In this document: positions 1 through 9,875 of the stretch, in pieces
How the letters are laid out: every line of letters begins with the position of its first letter
Numbering within the stretch: the stretch's first letter is position 1
DNA from: Candidatus Nitrotoga sp. SPKER
Lineage (GTDB): Bacteria; Pseudomonadota; Gammaproteobacteria; Burkholderiales; Gallionellaceae
DNA length: 64,000 nt
Direction of reading: 5' to 3'
Assembly: GCA_003402285.1 (NCBI GenBank)
Contig: QFXG01000007.1
Location: 40,255-104,254, forward strand
Made by a program: the position numbers and the translations under genes
Notes under the pieces: model-generated
What the model saw: only the letters and a program-made list of their open reading frames with translations
The model's database searches: none
What the model was told of the DNA's origin: nothing

Positions 1-81
1 GAGTATGTATAAATCCAGTTTTTGATAATGAAATAACTAACACTATAACCAGTTAAAATAACGATATAAAAAAGGATACAG

Positions 82-576
82 ATGAACAAACCACTAATTT
101 CCATCTTGATGGGCAGTTCAAATGATTGGGAAATCATGCAGCAGGCCGCGCGCCCTTTACATGATTTCGGCGTAGCCTACGATGCGCGGGTGATCTCCGC
201 GCATCGTTCACCCGAATTATTGGTAAGCTATGTTCAAGAAATGAGTGAACAGGGCGTACAATGTTTCATCGCCGGAGCGGGTGGCGCAGCGCACCTGGCT
301 GGCGTCATTGCTGGGCAAACTACTCTGCCAGTACTAGGCGTACCCATTCCATCCCAATACCTCAAAGGAATCGATTCACTACTGTCCATCGTACAAATGC
401 CCAAGGGAATTCCGGTGGCCACCTTTGCTATTGGCGAAGCAGGTGCGGCAAATGCTGGCCTGTTCGCAATATCCATGCTGGCACTTAACGATACACAGTT
501 GGCCAAACGCCTCATCGCATTCCGCAAACAACAAGCCGAAGCAATTGCTACAATCAAGCTGTCCTCACTAAGTTAG
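82..576 (+). CDS. purE: PurE, N5-carboxyaminoimidazole ribonucleotide mutase
   Basis: Class I PurE (164 aa), a cytosolic enzyme of purine synthesis that converts N5-CAIR to CAIR. Visible signatures are the N-terminal MGSSNDW phosphate-binding loop, ISAHRSP, the glycine-rich [11 protein letters not shown] segment, PVLGVPIPS and [11 protein letters not shown], all in family order, and the length is normal. The usual GSxSDW loop has Asn in place of its second Ser; the flanking Ser and Asp are kept, so activity is likely. The ATG has a purine-rich AAAGGA upstream. purC follows 12 bp downstream, so the two are probably co-transcribed. The partner gene purK, often adjacent, is not in this window. 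Confidence 0.96.
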   Translation: MNKPLISILMGSSNDWEIMQQAARPLHDFGVAYDARVISAHRSPELLVSYVQEMSEQGVQCFIAGAGGAAHLAGVIAGQTTLPVLGVPIPSQYLKGIDSLLSIVQMPKGIPVATFAIGEAGAANAGLFAISMLALNDTQLAKRLIAFRKQQAEAIATIKLSSLS

Positions 577-588
577 AAGGGAAATCCT

Positions 589-1473
589 ATGTCCGTATTA
601 CTTGAGTCCAACTTAACCAGCCTGCCATTATTACACCGGGGCAAAGTGCGCGATATTTATGAAGTGGATGATGATCGCCTACTCATTGTGCAAACTGATC
701 GCTTGTCTGCCTTCGATGTCATTTTACCAACCCCGGTTCCAGGCAAAGGTCAAGTACTCACTACTCTGTCCAATTTCTGGTTTAGCAAGCTTAATCATGT
801 TCTCCCTAATCACCTTACCGGTACCAAGCCAGAATCCTTGGTCAACACTGATGAAGAACGCGCACAACTGACTGGTCGGGCCTTCGTAGTCAAGCGTTTA
901 AAGCCTGTGCCTATTGAGGCCATCGTGCGCGGCTATCTGGCCGGTTCCGCATGGAAAGAATATCAAAAGACTGGCATGGTGTGCGGCATTAAACTACCTG
1001 CCGATTTACAGGAAGCACAAAAACTGTCGCAGCCCTTATTCACGCCTTCAACCAAGGCACCAGTGGGTGAACACGATGAAAATATCTCCTTCGAGCAAGC
1101 TGTAAAATTGCTGGGTGTGCCGCGCGCGAATGCAGTACGTCATGCCGCCTTGTCACTTTATGCCCAGGCAGCGGAATATGCTGCTACCAGGGGAATCATC
1201 ATTGCTGATACAAAATTTGAATTTGGTGTGGACTCCTCAGGAAAAATGTATTTAATTGATGAAGCGCTAACGCCTGATTCTTCGCGGTTCTGGCCTACTG
1301 ATCAATACAAAGTAGGTAGCAACCCGCCTAGCTTTGATAAGCAGTTTGTGCGTGACTGGCTGGAAAATTCTGGCTGGAATAAACAATCCCCAGCGCCAAA
1401 AGTTCCTACCGACGTAATCGAAAAAACCGCGGAAAAATATTACGAAGCCGGGCGACTGTTAATGGACGTGTAA
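589..1473 (+). CDS. purC: PurC, SAICAR synthase
   Basis: Phosphoribosylaminoimidazole-succinocarboxamide synthase (294 aa), which joins aspartate to CAIR using ATP, the step after PurE. Signatures are [19 protein letters not shown] near the N-terminus (nucleotide-binding start), [33 protein letters not shown] and [15 protein letters not shown]. The length matches the longer SAICAR synthase form (about 290-300 aa) rather than the roughly 237-residue enterobacterial form. A good AGGGAAA ribosome site lies just before the ATG. It probably shares a transcript with purE. Confidence 0.96.
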   Translation: MSVLLESNLTSLPLLHRGKVRDIYEVDDDRLLIVQTDRLSAFDVILPTPVPGKGQVLTTLSNFWFSKLNHVLPNHLTGTKPESLVNTDEERAQLTGRAFVVKRLKPVPIEAIVRGYLAGSAWKEYQKTGMVCGIKLPADLQEAQKLSQPLFTPSTKAPVGEHDENISFEQAVKLLGVPRANAVRHAALSLYAQAAEYAATRGIIIADTKFEFGVDSSGKMYLIDEALTPDSSRFWPTDQYKVGSNPPSFDKQFVRDWLENSGWNKQSPAPKVPTDVIEKTAEKYYEAGRLLMDV

Positions 1474-1740
1474 TACATTCCTGCAATAATATACATTATG
1501 TACCACGCTGTGCGCCTTAATGGGCACAATATCTGGCATGGGTAACATCATATTGCTGTGGCAATATCCCCATAATGGGATATACCTACAATTATTCAAA
1601 TAATTAATATTTTTTATGCAAGATATCTCAATAGTGCTTAGGTAATTTGATAAGGGCAACAAAAACGGTAAACTCATTTTCTATGTTGCCTTCCTATATC
1701 CGAAAGTAAATGTGCGTTTTATTATTAAGGTACTAACGGA
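1474..1740. other. Intergenic stretch after purC with a small hairpin
   Basis: This 267-base gap has no supportable gene. It contains a perfect 7-bp inverted repeat, ATATCCC-CATAAT-GGGATAT, at 1564-1583. No U-tract follows, so it is not a clear intrinsic terminator. Confidence 0.4.
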
Positions 1741-2178
1741 TTGAAAAAAACAGCTATTCGAAAATTCAACCAGCAACTTCTTTCCTTGGTCGAACATATC
1801 GGCTTGCTGGTCATAGCCATTGCAACAGTGTTTGCCATGGCGAGCGAGACCATGATTATGGTGCGAGCAGCACAAGTGACGCTGACTGATCTATTACTGC
1901 TTTTCCTTTATCTGGAGGTACTTGCTATGGTCGGCCTATATTACAACTCAGGCAAGTTACCTGTGCGCTTTCCACTTTATATCGGCATGGTGGCACTTGC
2001 GCGTTATTTGATCTTAGACATGAAAGCCATGGATGACTGGCGCATGCTTGCAATAACTGGCTCTATCCTAATGCTAACGTTGGCAGTATTTCTGATTCGT
2101 TTTGGCCATGTACGTTATCCCTATTCGGGCGATGAATCGTCGGCCGAATTACGACAACCCAACCGAATGCAGGATTAG
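1741..2178 (+). CDS. PsiE-family (phosphate-starvation-inducible E) inner-membrane protein
   Basis: A 145-aa membrane protein with four hydrophobic spans (about residues 15-37, 46-68, 76-92 and 99-118) and a charged C-terminus. Length and pattern (the LTDLLLLFLYLEVLAMV segment, then RFPLYIGMVALARYLILD) fit the PsiE family, whose biochemical role is not established. The start is TTG at 1741; no ATG lies early enough to keep the first span. It ends 16 bp before the likely GTG of sua5, suggesting coupling. Its position between purC and sua5 is unusual: purK often lies beside purE in related bacteria. Confidence 0.75.
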   Translation: MKKTAIRKFNQQLLSLVEHIGLLVIAIATVFAMASETMIMVRAAQVTLTDLLLLFLYLEVLAMVGLYYNSGKLPVRFPLYIGMVALARYLILDMKAMDDWRMLAITGSILMLTLAVFLIRFGHVRYPYSGDESSAELRQPNRMQD

Positions 2179-2194
2179 GAACAAGACCCTGTCA

Positions 2195-3193
2195 GTGAGT
2201 CTTTACACTATCCCCGATAACGAGATACAAGCTGCTGCGGCATTACTGCGGGCAGGTGAGACGGTGGCTTTCCCCACTGAAACTGTCTACGGATTGGGGG
2301 CAGATGCTACCAATCCCCGTGCCGTGCGAAAAATTTTTGAGATCAAGGGTCGGCCCATCTACCATCCATTGATCGTTCATATTGCCGCAGCCTCCCAACT
2401 ACCAGTTTGGACCCAGAAAATTCCCGATGCTGCATGGCGACTGGCAACCGCATTCTGGCCGGGTCCACTGACTTTGATCTTGCAACGCTCCAGTCAAGTG
2501 CCGAATGAAGTTACCGGAGGGCAAGATACTGTAGGCCTACGTGTACCAGACCACCCTATCGCAACCGCTCTGCTGCGTGCATTCGGCGGTGGAATTGCGG
2601 CACCATCAGCCAATCGTTTTGGGCAGGTAAGTCCAACCACAGCGCAACACGTACATGACAAATTGGGATCTAAAGTGAGCATGCTTTTAGATGGAGGTCC
2701 ATGCCGTATCGGCGTGGAATCGACCATCGTTAGCTTAACAGATGAAGAAGCTGTGTTATTGCGGCCCGGTGGACTTTCTATCGAAGCTATTGAAGACACA
2801 CTTAATAAAAAAATCTTACTGGCTCAAGCGGCTGCCCCTAAAGTGCGAGTTTCCGGCATGCTAGATTCACATTATGCCCCCACGACTCCAATTGAAATAC
2901 ATCCAACAGAAAAACTATGGCATCGAGCACATCAACTAGCTAAGCTGGGCTATAAAGTAGCAGTTCTTAAATTAAGCGATGACAACAAGTGTATCAACAG
3001 TGATGAAATCAAAATCTTTCAGATGCCGCTATTGGCCAATGAGTATGGACGCAACTTCTATGCGACACTACATCATATTGATCACGCCAACTTCGATCGT
3101 CTTCTGGCTGAAGCACCACCCACAACACACGAGTGGGTTGCACTCCATGACAGGATGCGACGCGCCGCCCACTCAGGTGCATTACTAAAATGA
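2195..3193 (+). CDS. Threonylcarbamoyl-AMP synthase (Sua5/YwlC type)
   Basis: Makes threonylcarbamoyl-AMP from threonine, bicarbonate and ATP for the t6A modification of tRNAs. The N-terminal YrdC/TsaC domain shows FPTETVYGLGADA, KGRPIYHPLIVHI, FWPGPLTLIL, GLRVPDHPIA, APSANRFGQVSPTTA and VESTIVSL. A C-terminal Sua5 domain follows a linker with the SGMLDSHYAPTTP motif, giving 332 aa, the long Sua5 form rather than the short TsaC form. The open frame extends upstream to 2102 inside the previous gene. The GTG at 2195 is chosen because it begins just before the family's conserved N-terminus and has AGGAA 13 bases upstream. Confidence 0.9.
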   Translation: MSLYTIPDNEIQAAAALLRAGETVAFPTETVYGLGADATNPRAVRKIFEIKGRPIYHPLIVHIAAASQLPVWTQKIPDAAWRLATAFWPGPLTLILQRSSQVPNEVTGGQDTVGLRVPDHPIATALLRAFGGGIAAPSANRFGQVSPTTAQHVHDKLGSKVSMLLDGGPCRIGVESTIVSLTDEEAVLLRPGGLSIEAIEDTLNKKILLAQAAAPKVRVSGMLDSHYAPTTPIEIHPTEKLWHRAHQLAKLGYKVAVLKLSDDNKCINSDEIKIFQMPLLANEYGRNFYATLHHIDHANFDRLLAEAPPTTHEWVALHDRMRRAAHSGALLK

Positions 3194-3421
3194 GTGTGAA
3201 GGCAAAAATACATCAATGGGCTAACAAAAATAGGGGAATCATTTACAGACCCAATAATTCATAAATTATCTTCCACTCAACAATACAGTGCCATACAAAA
3301 ATAAATAAAATTCAATATCAGGCAGTGTGAGAAAAAATTTTATCCTAAAAATGAATCTTGTTTTTATGTTGCTTTTAAATAAGAACTTTCAGAGTCAAAC
3401 CACCATGCAACTCATAATTTT

Positions 3422-5062
3422 TTATAATCCCATAATTTTACTATCTATAATCATGTTGTTGCCCGATGGGCTTTTATCATAGTGATCTTTCAGTATGACA
3501 AAATCCTCATGTCTCTTTAAACTCTCTTTTCCATAAAGATCATAAATCTCAACTGAAATATTATGATTAGGAGCGGTTACTAAAAAGTCATCAATTGTTT
3601 CGATAATGTCGTGATCAATAAACTGAGATTTGCTGGCATCAATTGTGAGCGTGCTGTTTGGTTTGATATATGAAAGAAGCTTCCTCAATAAAGACTTATT
3701 CAAAAACACAACATCTTTGTTAAGAGTTAATATATAAAATGATTTATCTTGAGTTAAGGTAATGGCAGCCCGATAATTAGCCTTAATAACAAAGAATAAA
3801 CCAACTACCACACCGATTGACATACCTATTAATAAATCAGTTGTTAAAATCGCTGTTATTGTAATAACAAAAGGTACCAATTGACTCCACCCTTTGCGAT
3901 AAAAATCCAGAAACAAGGCCGGCTTGGCTAATTTAAACCCCGTATGCAATAAAATACCGGCTAAACAACCAAGCGGAACATAATTTATGTATTTCGCGAA
4001 AAACATGACACTAAGCAATATACATAAGCCATGAATAAAACAGGATAAGGGAGTTTTACCACCCGCATTAATATTACCTGAACTGCGCACAATGACAGCA
4101 GTAATCGGTAGCCCTCCAATTAGCCCGCTAATAATATTGCCAACTCCTTGTGCTTTCAGTTCCCGGTTAGTCGGTGAAGTACGCTTTAAGGGATCCAGCT
4201 TATCAACTGCCTCAAGACTTAATAATGTTTCGAGACTACCTATGATAGCTAGCGTTGCGGCAATAAGGTAAACCTGAGGATTAGTCCAAAAACTATAGTC
4301 TGGAAATATAAAATTATCTAAAAATTCACTCATATTGTTTGAAACAGGAACTCTCACTAAGTGAATTGCACTGACCGACCAATCCGGCATCCATCGTTCA
4401 GCAGCTAAATTATAAAGAACGCCCCATATTACGGCGATCAACGGGCCAGGAATTAGCTTAAAAAATTTCTGATTTTTAAACCATGGCCTTTCCCAAACTA
4501 TTAGTATAAGCAAGGCAACCATGCATATAAGTACGACGCCCTGTGAAATAGAGCTAAATGCATCTAATATTGGAAAGAAAAACTCATGTACATCTTCATG
4601 CGTATAGGCTTCAGGTCCTCCAAAATTTTCATTATAGCCAGTAGCATGTGGAATTTGTTTAATAATTAAAATCAAGCCAATAGCAGCTAACATCCCTTTA
4701 ATAACTGATGACGGGAAGAACGCTCCGATAACTCCCGCTTTGAGAAAACCAGCAATTAATTGGATAATACCTGCAATGATCACCGCAACTAAAAACCCCT
4801 GGAAACTACCTAATGTTTCGATGGCATTATAAACAATCACAGTTAATCCAGCCGCTGGGCCAGAAACACTAAGTTGGGAACCACTTAACCAAGCAACAAC
4901 GAGACCACCAACCATTCCTGCTATTAATCCAGCGAACAAAGGTGCGCCAGATGCCAAAGCTATACCCAGACATAACGGCAAAGCCACTAAAAATACCACA
5001 ATACCTGCGGGCAAATCATCTTTTAGGTGTCTAAAATAGTACTGCATAGGCTGCTGGGTCAT
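3422..5062 (-). CDS. SulP-family anion transporter, probably bicarbonate
   Basis: An inner-membrane SulP/SLC26 transporter of 546 aa. The N-terminal part carries the family signature (DLPAGIVVFLVALPLCLGIA, then SGPAAGLTVIVY) and about 10-14 membrane spans. GLIGGLPITAVIVRSSGNIN is the conserved core helix region. The last 120 residues form a weak STAS-like cytoplasmic domain. The ATG at 5062 is chosen over an in-frame GTG 15 bases upstream, because that GTG is part of the strong GGAGGTG ribosome site. The carbonic anhydrase gene lies 168 bp upstream on the same strand, so bicarbonate or CO2 handling is the likeliest role; sulfate or another anion is possible. Confidence 0.88.
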   Translation of the reverse strand: MTQQPMQYYFRHLKDDLPAGIVVFLVALPLCLGIALASGAPLFAGLIAGMVGGLVVAWLSGSQLSVSGPAAGLTVIVYNAIETLGSFQGFLVAVIIAGIIQLIAGFLKAGVIGAFFPSSVIKGMLAAIGLILIIKQIPHATGYNENFGGPEAYTHEDVHEFFFPILDAFSSISQGVVLICMVALLILIVWERPWFKNQKFFKLIPGPLIAVIWGVLYNLAAERWMPDWSVSAIHLVRVPVSNNMSEFLDNFIFPDYSFWTNPQVYLIAATLAIIGSLETLLSLEAVDKLDPLKRTSPTNRELKAQGVGNIISGLIGGLPITAVIVRSSGNINAGGKTPLSCFIHGLCILLSVMFFAKYINYVPLGCLAGILLHTGFKLAKPALFLDFYRKGWSQLVPFVITITAILTTDLLIGMSIGVVVGLFFVIKANYRAAITLTQDKSFYILTLNKDVVFLNKSLLRKLLSYIKPNSTLTIDASKSQFIDHDIIETIDDFLVTAPNHNISVEIYDLYGKESLKRHEDFVILKDHYDKSPSGNNMIIDSKIMGL

Positions 5063-5230
5063 TTTTTCCACCTCCACAATTTTTAAGTTGGTAGCATTAT
5101 ATTACGGTATGTTTAGCAATAGTGTGAGGCTATGGCTATAATTTATGCAAAATCTATCTACTATGATAAATTGGAATTATTTAACTCATACATAAAGCAG
5201 GTAAGAATCTGGCCTTATTCACTATATTCA

Positions 5231-5854
5231 TTATTGATAAAACTCAATACTCCCACTCTGTATTTCAAACATACCGCCCACAATAGCTATTTCGTTGTTG
5301 TCCTGCATTTCACGTAAAATTTCACTCCGGTGTTTAATATGAGCAATCATCAAGTGCACATTGGCCATAGCAACTTTCTCCACAAACTCTGAATTCTTAG
5401 AATTCCGATCTGTTGGGTGTTCACGAACACTTGCCACTGCGGGTTTGAGTTTAGCGATTAGGGCGGTAAGATTACCTAGTCTGACATCATCACACGCCCC
5501 TTTGATGGCGCCGCAACGACTGTGACCTAATACAACAACAACTTTTGCACCGCCAATTTTGCAAGCAAATTCCATACTCCCAAGAATATCTTCATTAATA
5601 ACATTCCCAGCAATTCGAATGCTGACAAGATCGCCTAAACCCTGATCGAAAATAAGTTCAGCTGATGCGCGCGAATCAATGCAACTTAGAACAACAGCGA
5701 ATGGACTTTGCCTATCTGAGGTTTCGTTCAATTGTTGTAATAAATTACGACTAATTTTAAGGTTATTCACGAAACGTGCATTACCATCTTTGAGAGCTTT
5801 TAATGCCATTTCCGGCGTAAGCAATAATTGAATGTCACTGATATCGGAGGTCAT
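5231..5854 (-). CDS. Beta-class carbonic anhydrase
   Basis: Interconverts CO2 and bicarbonate in the cytosol. The 207-aa protein shows the beta-class zinc site: Cys and Asp-Arg in VLSCIDSRA, then His and Cys in VLGHSRCGAIKGA. SIRIAGNVINEDILGSMEFA lies between them, as usual. The ATG at 5854 follows a GGGA ribosome site; an in-frame GTG lies four codons upstream. It is transcribed towards the SulP transporter gene 168 bp downstream, suggesting a CA-transporter pair. Confidence 0.93.
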   Translation of the reverse strand: MTSDISDIQLLLTPEMALKALKDGNARFVNNLKISRNLLQQLNETSDRQSPFAVVLSCIDSRASAELIFDQGLGDLVSIRIAGNVINEDILGSMEFACKIGGAKVVVVLGHSRCGAIKGACDDVRLGNLTALIAKLKPAVASVREHPTDRNSKNSEFVEKVAMANVHLMIAHIKHRSEILREMQDNNEIAIVGGMFEIQSGSIEFYQ

Positions 5855-5866
5855 TAAATTTCCCAC

Positions 5867-6324
5867 AAAAAATTACAAATCTTTAATAAAGTAAAACTAA
5901 ATGCTGAACCTTCTTGACTCGGCAATGAACAGAAGTACAAACATCGATCTTGGGCAAATTCAGTGAAACGCTCAATTTAATTCCACCAGAGCTACGCAAA
6001 ACCCTCATGCACTACTCAGAGCGTAAAATGAGCAAACACACTAACCAAACAACTAGCTGACACTTATTACTCGCGCAATCCGTCATAACATGATTTGAAC
6101 GAGTATCAATAATACTACTGCCCTAGTATGTTTCCAGAAGCAGACTTGTCGATTTACACACAAAAACAACTACCATATTAAATATAGCCACTTAAACATT
6201 TACATACCTGAGAAAATCATTCAGACTTTCATTATTGGCAATAGTTACAAATTTTACTCAAAATGAAGCTCGACAAATCAACATTAACTGTTGAATTAAT
6301 TTCTGAATTTACCGTATATTAATT
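5867..6324. other. Intergenic region holding a transposase relic
   Basis: These 458 bases separate the carbonic anhydrase and stress-protein genes. Apart from the IS30-like fragment listed separately (5956-6060), they are AT-rich with no credible open frame or RNA gene. Confidence 0.5.
5956..6060 (+). pseudogene. Degenerate IS30-family transposase fragment
   Basis: Frame 1 from 5956 translates as KFSETLNLIPPELRKTL followed by MHYSERKMSKHTNQT and a stop at 6058. This recalls the catalytic-core segment of IS30-type transposases (a PxxLRKTLTYDRGKEMSxHxxLT-like run). Only about 34 codons remain, the catalytic acidic residue region is altered, and no terminal repeats were found nearby. It is an old remnant, recognised by pattern only. 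Confidence 0.5.
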
Positions 6325-6774
6325 TTAATTCGGTCTTAAAACCAATACATCACAAGGTGATAGTTTTAAAAGGCGATCCGCAAAGGAACTAAGAAAAAGG
6401 CCAGAAAAACCTCTCTTATTTCTTGTCGCTGCTACAATCATACCCGCATTAATTTCTTTAGCGTACTCAGCCAGTCGATCTGCTGGAGACTGAGCAAATA
6501 AAACTTCAAAATGCGCTTTTTTGAATGCAAGTTCAGGCATCATTTCTTTTGCTTTATTCTTAATAAACTCTAGCATTTGTTGTTTCAAATTTTCAACTGT
6601 CCCCTTGTCGGGGATTTCCTCAAAACCCATCTCACTAACACTAATATCTTTCTTGATCACATGAACGAAGTAAGCTTCTCTTTTAGTCCAACCATACTCA
6701 TGCCCCCACCTTGAAATACTTTGCATAAACTCTTCTTCGGTTGGCATAGCAATGACAATCTTTTGTGGGTTCAT
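6325..6774 (-). CDS. UspA-like universal stress protein
   Basis: A single-domain cytosolic protein of 149 aa with the Usp fold: an IVIAMP first strand, a central AEYAKEINAGMIVAATRNK segment and the closing SPCDVLVLRP strand. The usual ATP-binding loop (GxxGx9GS) is shortened and altered here (RGFSGLFLSSFADRL), so nucleotide binding is uncertain. An AGAGG site lies 8-9 bases before the ATG. It is isolated, flanked by two long non-coding stretches, and no partner is evident. Confidence 0.82.
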   Translation of the reverse strand: MNPQKIVIAMPTEEEFMQSISRWGHEYGWTKREAYFVHVIKKDISVSEMGFEEIPDKGTVENLKQQMLEFIKNKAKEMMPELAFKKAHFEVLFAQSPADRLAEYAKEINAGMIVAATRNKRGFSGLFLSSFADRLLKLSPCDVLVLRPN

Positions 6775-7582
6775 TTTAATTAACCTCTAGAGTAAATATA
6801 AATCCTTATTTATGACACCAATATACAGTAAATCAACTAGCCAAGACAATAATGAGTTGAATTTAAGAAGGTAGCTAATCAATATCTGCAGAATACCACT
6901 CCCTGTTCGCATTTCTGATCGTAACTTAATCCTTTTTGTTAATTTACATTCAAATGCAGCGGGTGATCGATTGCTCAGCCGAACCTGTATGCGTTGTCGT
7001 GTAATATCATGATGTATTCAGTAATTGCCTGAATAGCTTCCACACGGATTTCAGATCATACATATAGAACACCAGAGCTGCCTAAACTTCTTAAAATGTT
7101 AGTCGATAATAAATTTTACTGGACAACGTCCCATTTCACAGAAAATAGCCTGAGAAGCAAACTGACCAATAGCACGAAATAACTAGATACTAAGCAACCA
7201 TGAAGTAAGCTATCATCCCTAGGAATCCTAATCGCTAGATTGGTAGCACAACTAGCGGTTACCTTATCTAAAGGCAACCCAATAATATTGGAGCAGGCAA
7301 CCCAATAATATTGGAGCCATAATTTTAGACAGTTAGAAATAGCTACAGTGTGGATTCTATCAATCGCGATACAAAAAAACACTTACTACCAAACTTGTGT
7401 ATCACTAAATGCCAAGCTAAAGGAAATTTTCTACCTTATTCCACTCACTGTACCGATTAAATTTTACTGATAATTTAACTCAGAGACAATCAGCTGCAAT
7501 AGTACAAAATAATAACTCATGCCAAGAAATAAAATTGAATCCCTTTAACAATTGAAGTCAGATAAATCCTAAAAATCAAAAA
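6775..7582. other. Long non-coding stretch upstream of the cellulose locus
   Basis: These 808 AT-rich bases lie between the stress protein and bcsB. The one longer open frame (minus strand, 7116-7382) has no recognisable features and is not called. The region should hold the promoter of bcsBZC, but I cannot place it with confidence. A tandem repeat at 7273-7318 is listed separately. Confidence 0.45.
7273..7318. repeat. Two tandem 23-bp repeats with palindromic cores
   Basis: The unit GGCAACCCAATAATATTGG plus AGCA or AGCC occurs twice head to tail. Each copy contains CCAATA-A-TATTGG, a palindrome with 6-bp arms. The arrangement, about 270 bp upstream of bcsB, would suit a dimeric regulator bound twice on one face of the DNA, though a neutral duplication is equally possible. 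Confidence 0.6.
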
Positions 7583-9865
7583 ATGAAACTTTCTGTGATT
7601 GCCAATCTCAACCAAACTTTCGTAATGCTCGCAGCCTTTTGTTTGAGCTTCTTATCTCTTCCATCAGCCGCGCAAATAGAGCCACCACTTCTCGTGCCAA
7701 AGATAGAAGCCACAACAATCCCCAGTCGTCAGTCAGTACTAACCATGAAAGACATCGGCGCTTCCCGCCCAATCGAGTTGAAAGGCGTGAACAGCAATGC
7801 CTATCTTTCTTTGGGTGTGCGATTAGATGAGATCGTCACCAAGGCCAAGCTGCACCTAAACTACACACTATCTCCCGCACTGCTACCAAATATCTCTCAT
7901 CTCAAAATATATCTAAACGATGAAGTGTTGGCCACGCTACCAGTGACTAAAGAAAATCCGACTGGCCCACAAAAACTTGATGTTGATCTTGATCCTCGTT
8001 TTTTTACTGACTTTAACAAACTGCATCTGCAATTCATCGGTCATTACACCAATGATTGCGAATTTCCTCTCCACTCTAGCTTGTGGGCCAACATTAGCAA
8101 CATGAGCACGCTGGAAATGAATTTGCAATCAATTGCTTTACGCAACGATCTTGCTCTGCTACCCGCGCCCTTCTTCGACCAACGAGACAATCGCTTACTT
8201 AACCTGCCTTTCGTATTTGCCACCCAGCCCTCTTTAAGTTCACTGCGAGCAGCGGGCGGTATTGCCTCCTGGTTTGGTGCTTTAGCAAGCTATCGCGGTG
8301 CCCGTTTTCCGGCCTATTTGAATCGTCTACCAGAACGTTACGGAATAGTTTTCGCGACCAATGACGAACGACCAGAATTTCTTGCTAAATATCCCAAGGT
8401 GGATGCGCCAACCATCTCTGTGATGCAACACCCGGAAAATCCTACAGGCAAGCTACTCCTCATCCTTGGTCGTAATGCTGCCGACCTGCAACTAGCCGCA
8501 GATGCCTTGGTTCTGGGTAAAGCTGTCATGACTGGTACTTCAATTGCCGTCAAGACACTGGAGTATCCACCGCGCCGTGTTGCTTACGATGCACCTAACT
8601 GGCTGCAATCAGGCCGTCCTATACCATTGGGCCAACTCGTCAATAACCCCACTGACCTACAGCGCCAGGGCCAACCTCTCGAACCAATTCTCATCAACGC
8701 CCGCTTGCCAGCCGATCTGTTTACCTGGGAAGTAAAGGGAGTACCGATTGACCTCAAATACCGTTACACACCACCGGCAGAACAAGGCGATGCCAATCTG
8801 AGAATTGAAATAAACGACCAATTTATCGAAGCCATACCGCTGCTATCCGGCGCAGTAAGCCGAGAAAAGAACCACCTGTTACTGCCTCTTCTGGATGATG
8901 GTTCCTTACGGGAACAAAGTGGCGTGGTGATCCCCGCTTTTCACTTGGGCAGCAATAATCAACTACAGTTTTCGTTTTCTATTCCTTTCAGTGATAACGG
9001 TCGCTGTAAATCTTCACCCCAAGGAAACATGCGTGCTGCAATCGATCCAGATTCAACTTTGGATCTGAGCCACTTATATCACTATGCAGCGATGCCAAAC
9101 CTTGCATTTTTCGCTAATAGTGGATTTCCGTTCACCAAGTACGCCGATCTTGCAGAAACAGCGATCGTCATCCCCGATCAGCCTAACACCTTTGACATGG
9201 AAGCTATGTTCGCTTTACTGAGCCACATGGGCCGTTCCACCGGAGTTCCCGCATTGCACTTCAAACTTCTACAGACAAAATCAGTGCAAGATGCAAAAGA
9301 TCTAGACCTGCTAGTAATTGCCAGCGGTGCTAACAAGGATCTTCTCGCCAGTTGGGGTAAATCCCTTCCGGCGCTTCTGGAAAAAGGAAGTCGCACCTTT
9401 ACACCTTTAGGCAAAGCCATGGATATGGCTTATGAATGGTTTGGACTGAGTGAAAACAAAACACCCAAGTCCGGAGAGGGTACCATTCTTCTTGGCTCCG
9501 GATCTTTGGCCGCTATCATCGGTTTTGAATCACCGCTTAGCCCATCACGTAGTGTCGTCGCCATTACTTCGAACACTCCCACGGCATTGACCTCAGCCCT
9601 TGATGCTCTGAATGATGGTGGGAAAGTTCAATACATCCGCGGTGACCTTGCTTTAATGCGTGGCGAAAGTGTCGAGAGTTTTCGCGTTAATAATGTGTAT
9701 TACATAGGCGAATTACCGTGGTGGCGCTGGATATGGTTCCACTTGAATCACCACCCACTGCTCCTGACTGCTATCGGCATCGCAATCGGCCTTTTTGTTG
9801 CTCTACTTGCCTTTGGGGCCCTACGTAATCTGGCTACCAAACGACTCGGTCAGCATAAGAAATAA
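7583..9865 (+). CDS. bcsB: BcsB, cellulose synthase periplasmic subunit
   Basis: BcsB (760 aa) sits in the periplasm, anchored to the inner membrane. It completes the synthase with BcsA and guides the glucan through the periplasm. A signal peptide (about residues 1-30, ending SAAQ) is followed by alternating carbohydrate-binding and flavodoxin-like domains, with the family motif YTNDCEFPLHSSLWANISN near residue 155. A single C-terminal transmembrane helix (about residues 730-752) precedes a basic tail. The ribosome site is weak. It begins the + strand operon bcsB-bcsZ-bcsC. Confidence 0.93.
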   Translation: MKLSVIANLNQTFVMLAAFCLSFLSLPSAAQIEPPLLVPKIEATTIPSRQSVLTMKDIGASRPIELKGVNSNAYLSLGVRLDEIVTKAKLHLNYTLSPALLPNISHLKIYLNDEVLATLPVTKENPTGPQKLDVDLDPRFFTDFNKLHLQFIGHYTNDCEFPLHSSLWANISNMSTLEMNLQSIALRNDLALLPAPFFDQRDNRLLNLPFVFATQPSLSSLRAAGGIASWFGALASYRGARFPAYLNRLPERYGIVFATNDERPEFLAKYPKVDAPTISVMQHPENPTGKLLLILGRNAADLQLAADALVLGKAVMTGTSIAVKTLEYPPRRVAYDAPNWLQSGRPIPLGQLVNNPTDLQRQGQPLEPILINARLPADLFTWEVKGVPIDLKYRYTPPAEQGDANLRIEINDQFIEAIPLLSGAVSREKNHLLLPLLDDGSLREQSGVVIPAFHLGSNNQLQFSFSIPFSDNGRCKSSPQGNMRAAIDPDSTLDLSHLYHYAAMPNLAFFANSGFPFTKYADLAETAIVIPDQPNTFDMEAMFALLSHMGRSTGVPALHFKLLQTKSVQDAKDLDLLVIASGANKDLLASWGKSLPALLEKGSRTFTPLGKAMDMAYEWFGLSENKTPKSGEGTILLGSGSLAAIIGFESPLSPSRSVVAITSNTPTALTSALDALNDGGKVQYIRGDLALMRGESVESFRVNNVYYIGELPWWRWIWFHLNHHPLLLTAIGIAIGLFVALLAFGALRNLATKRLGQHKK

Positions 9866-9875
9866 GCACCTAGAA

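Noticed and set aside
5132..5317. 61-codon plus-strand frame between the SulP and carbonic anhydrase genes
   Set aside because: It overlaps the carbonic anhydrase end, has no supporting features and is AT-rich.
7116..7382. 88-codon minus-strand open frame in the long gap before bcsB
   Set aside because: Low-complexity AT-rich region, no ribosome site, no recognisable family, and it spans the tandem repeat.
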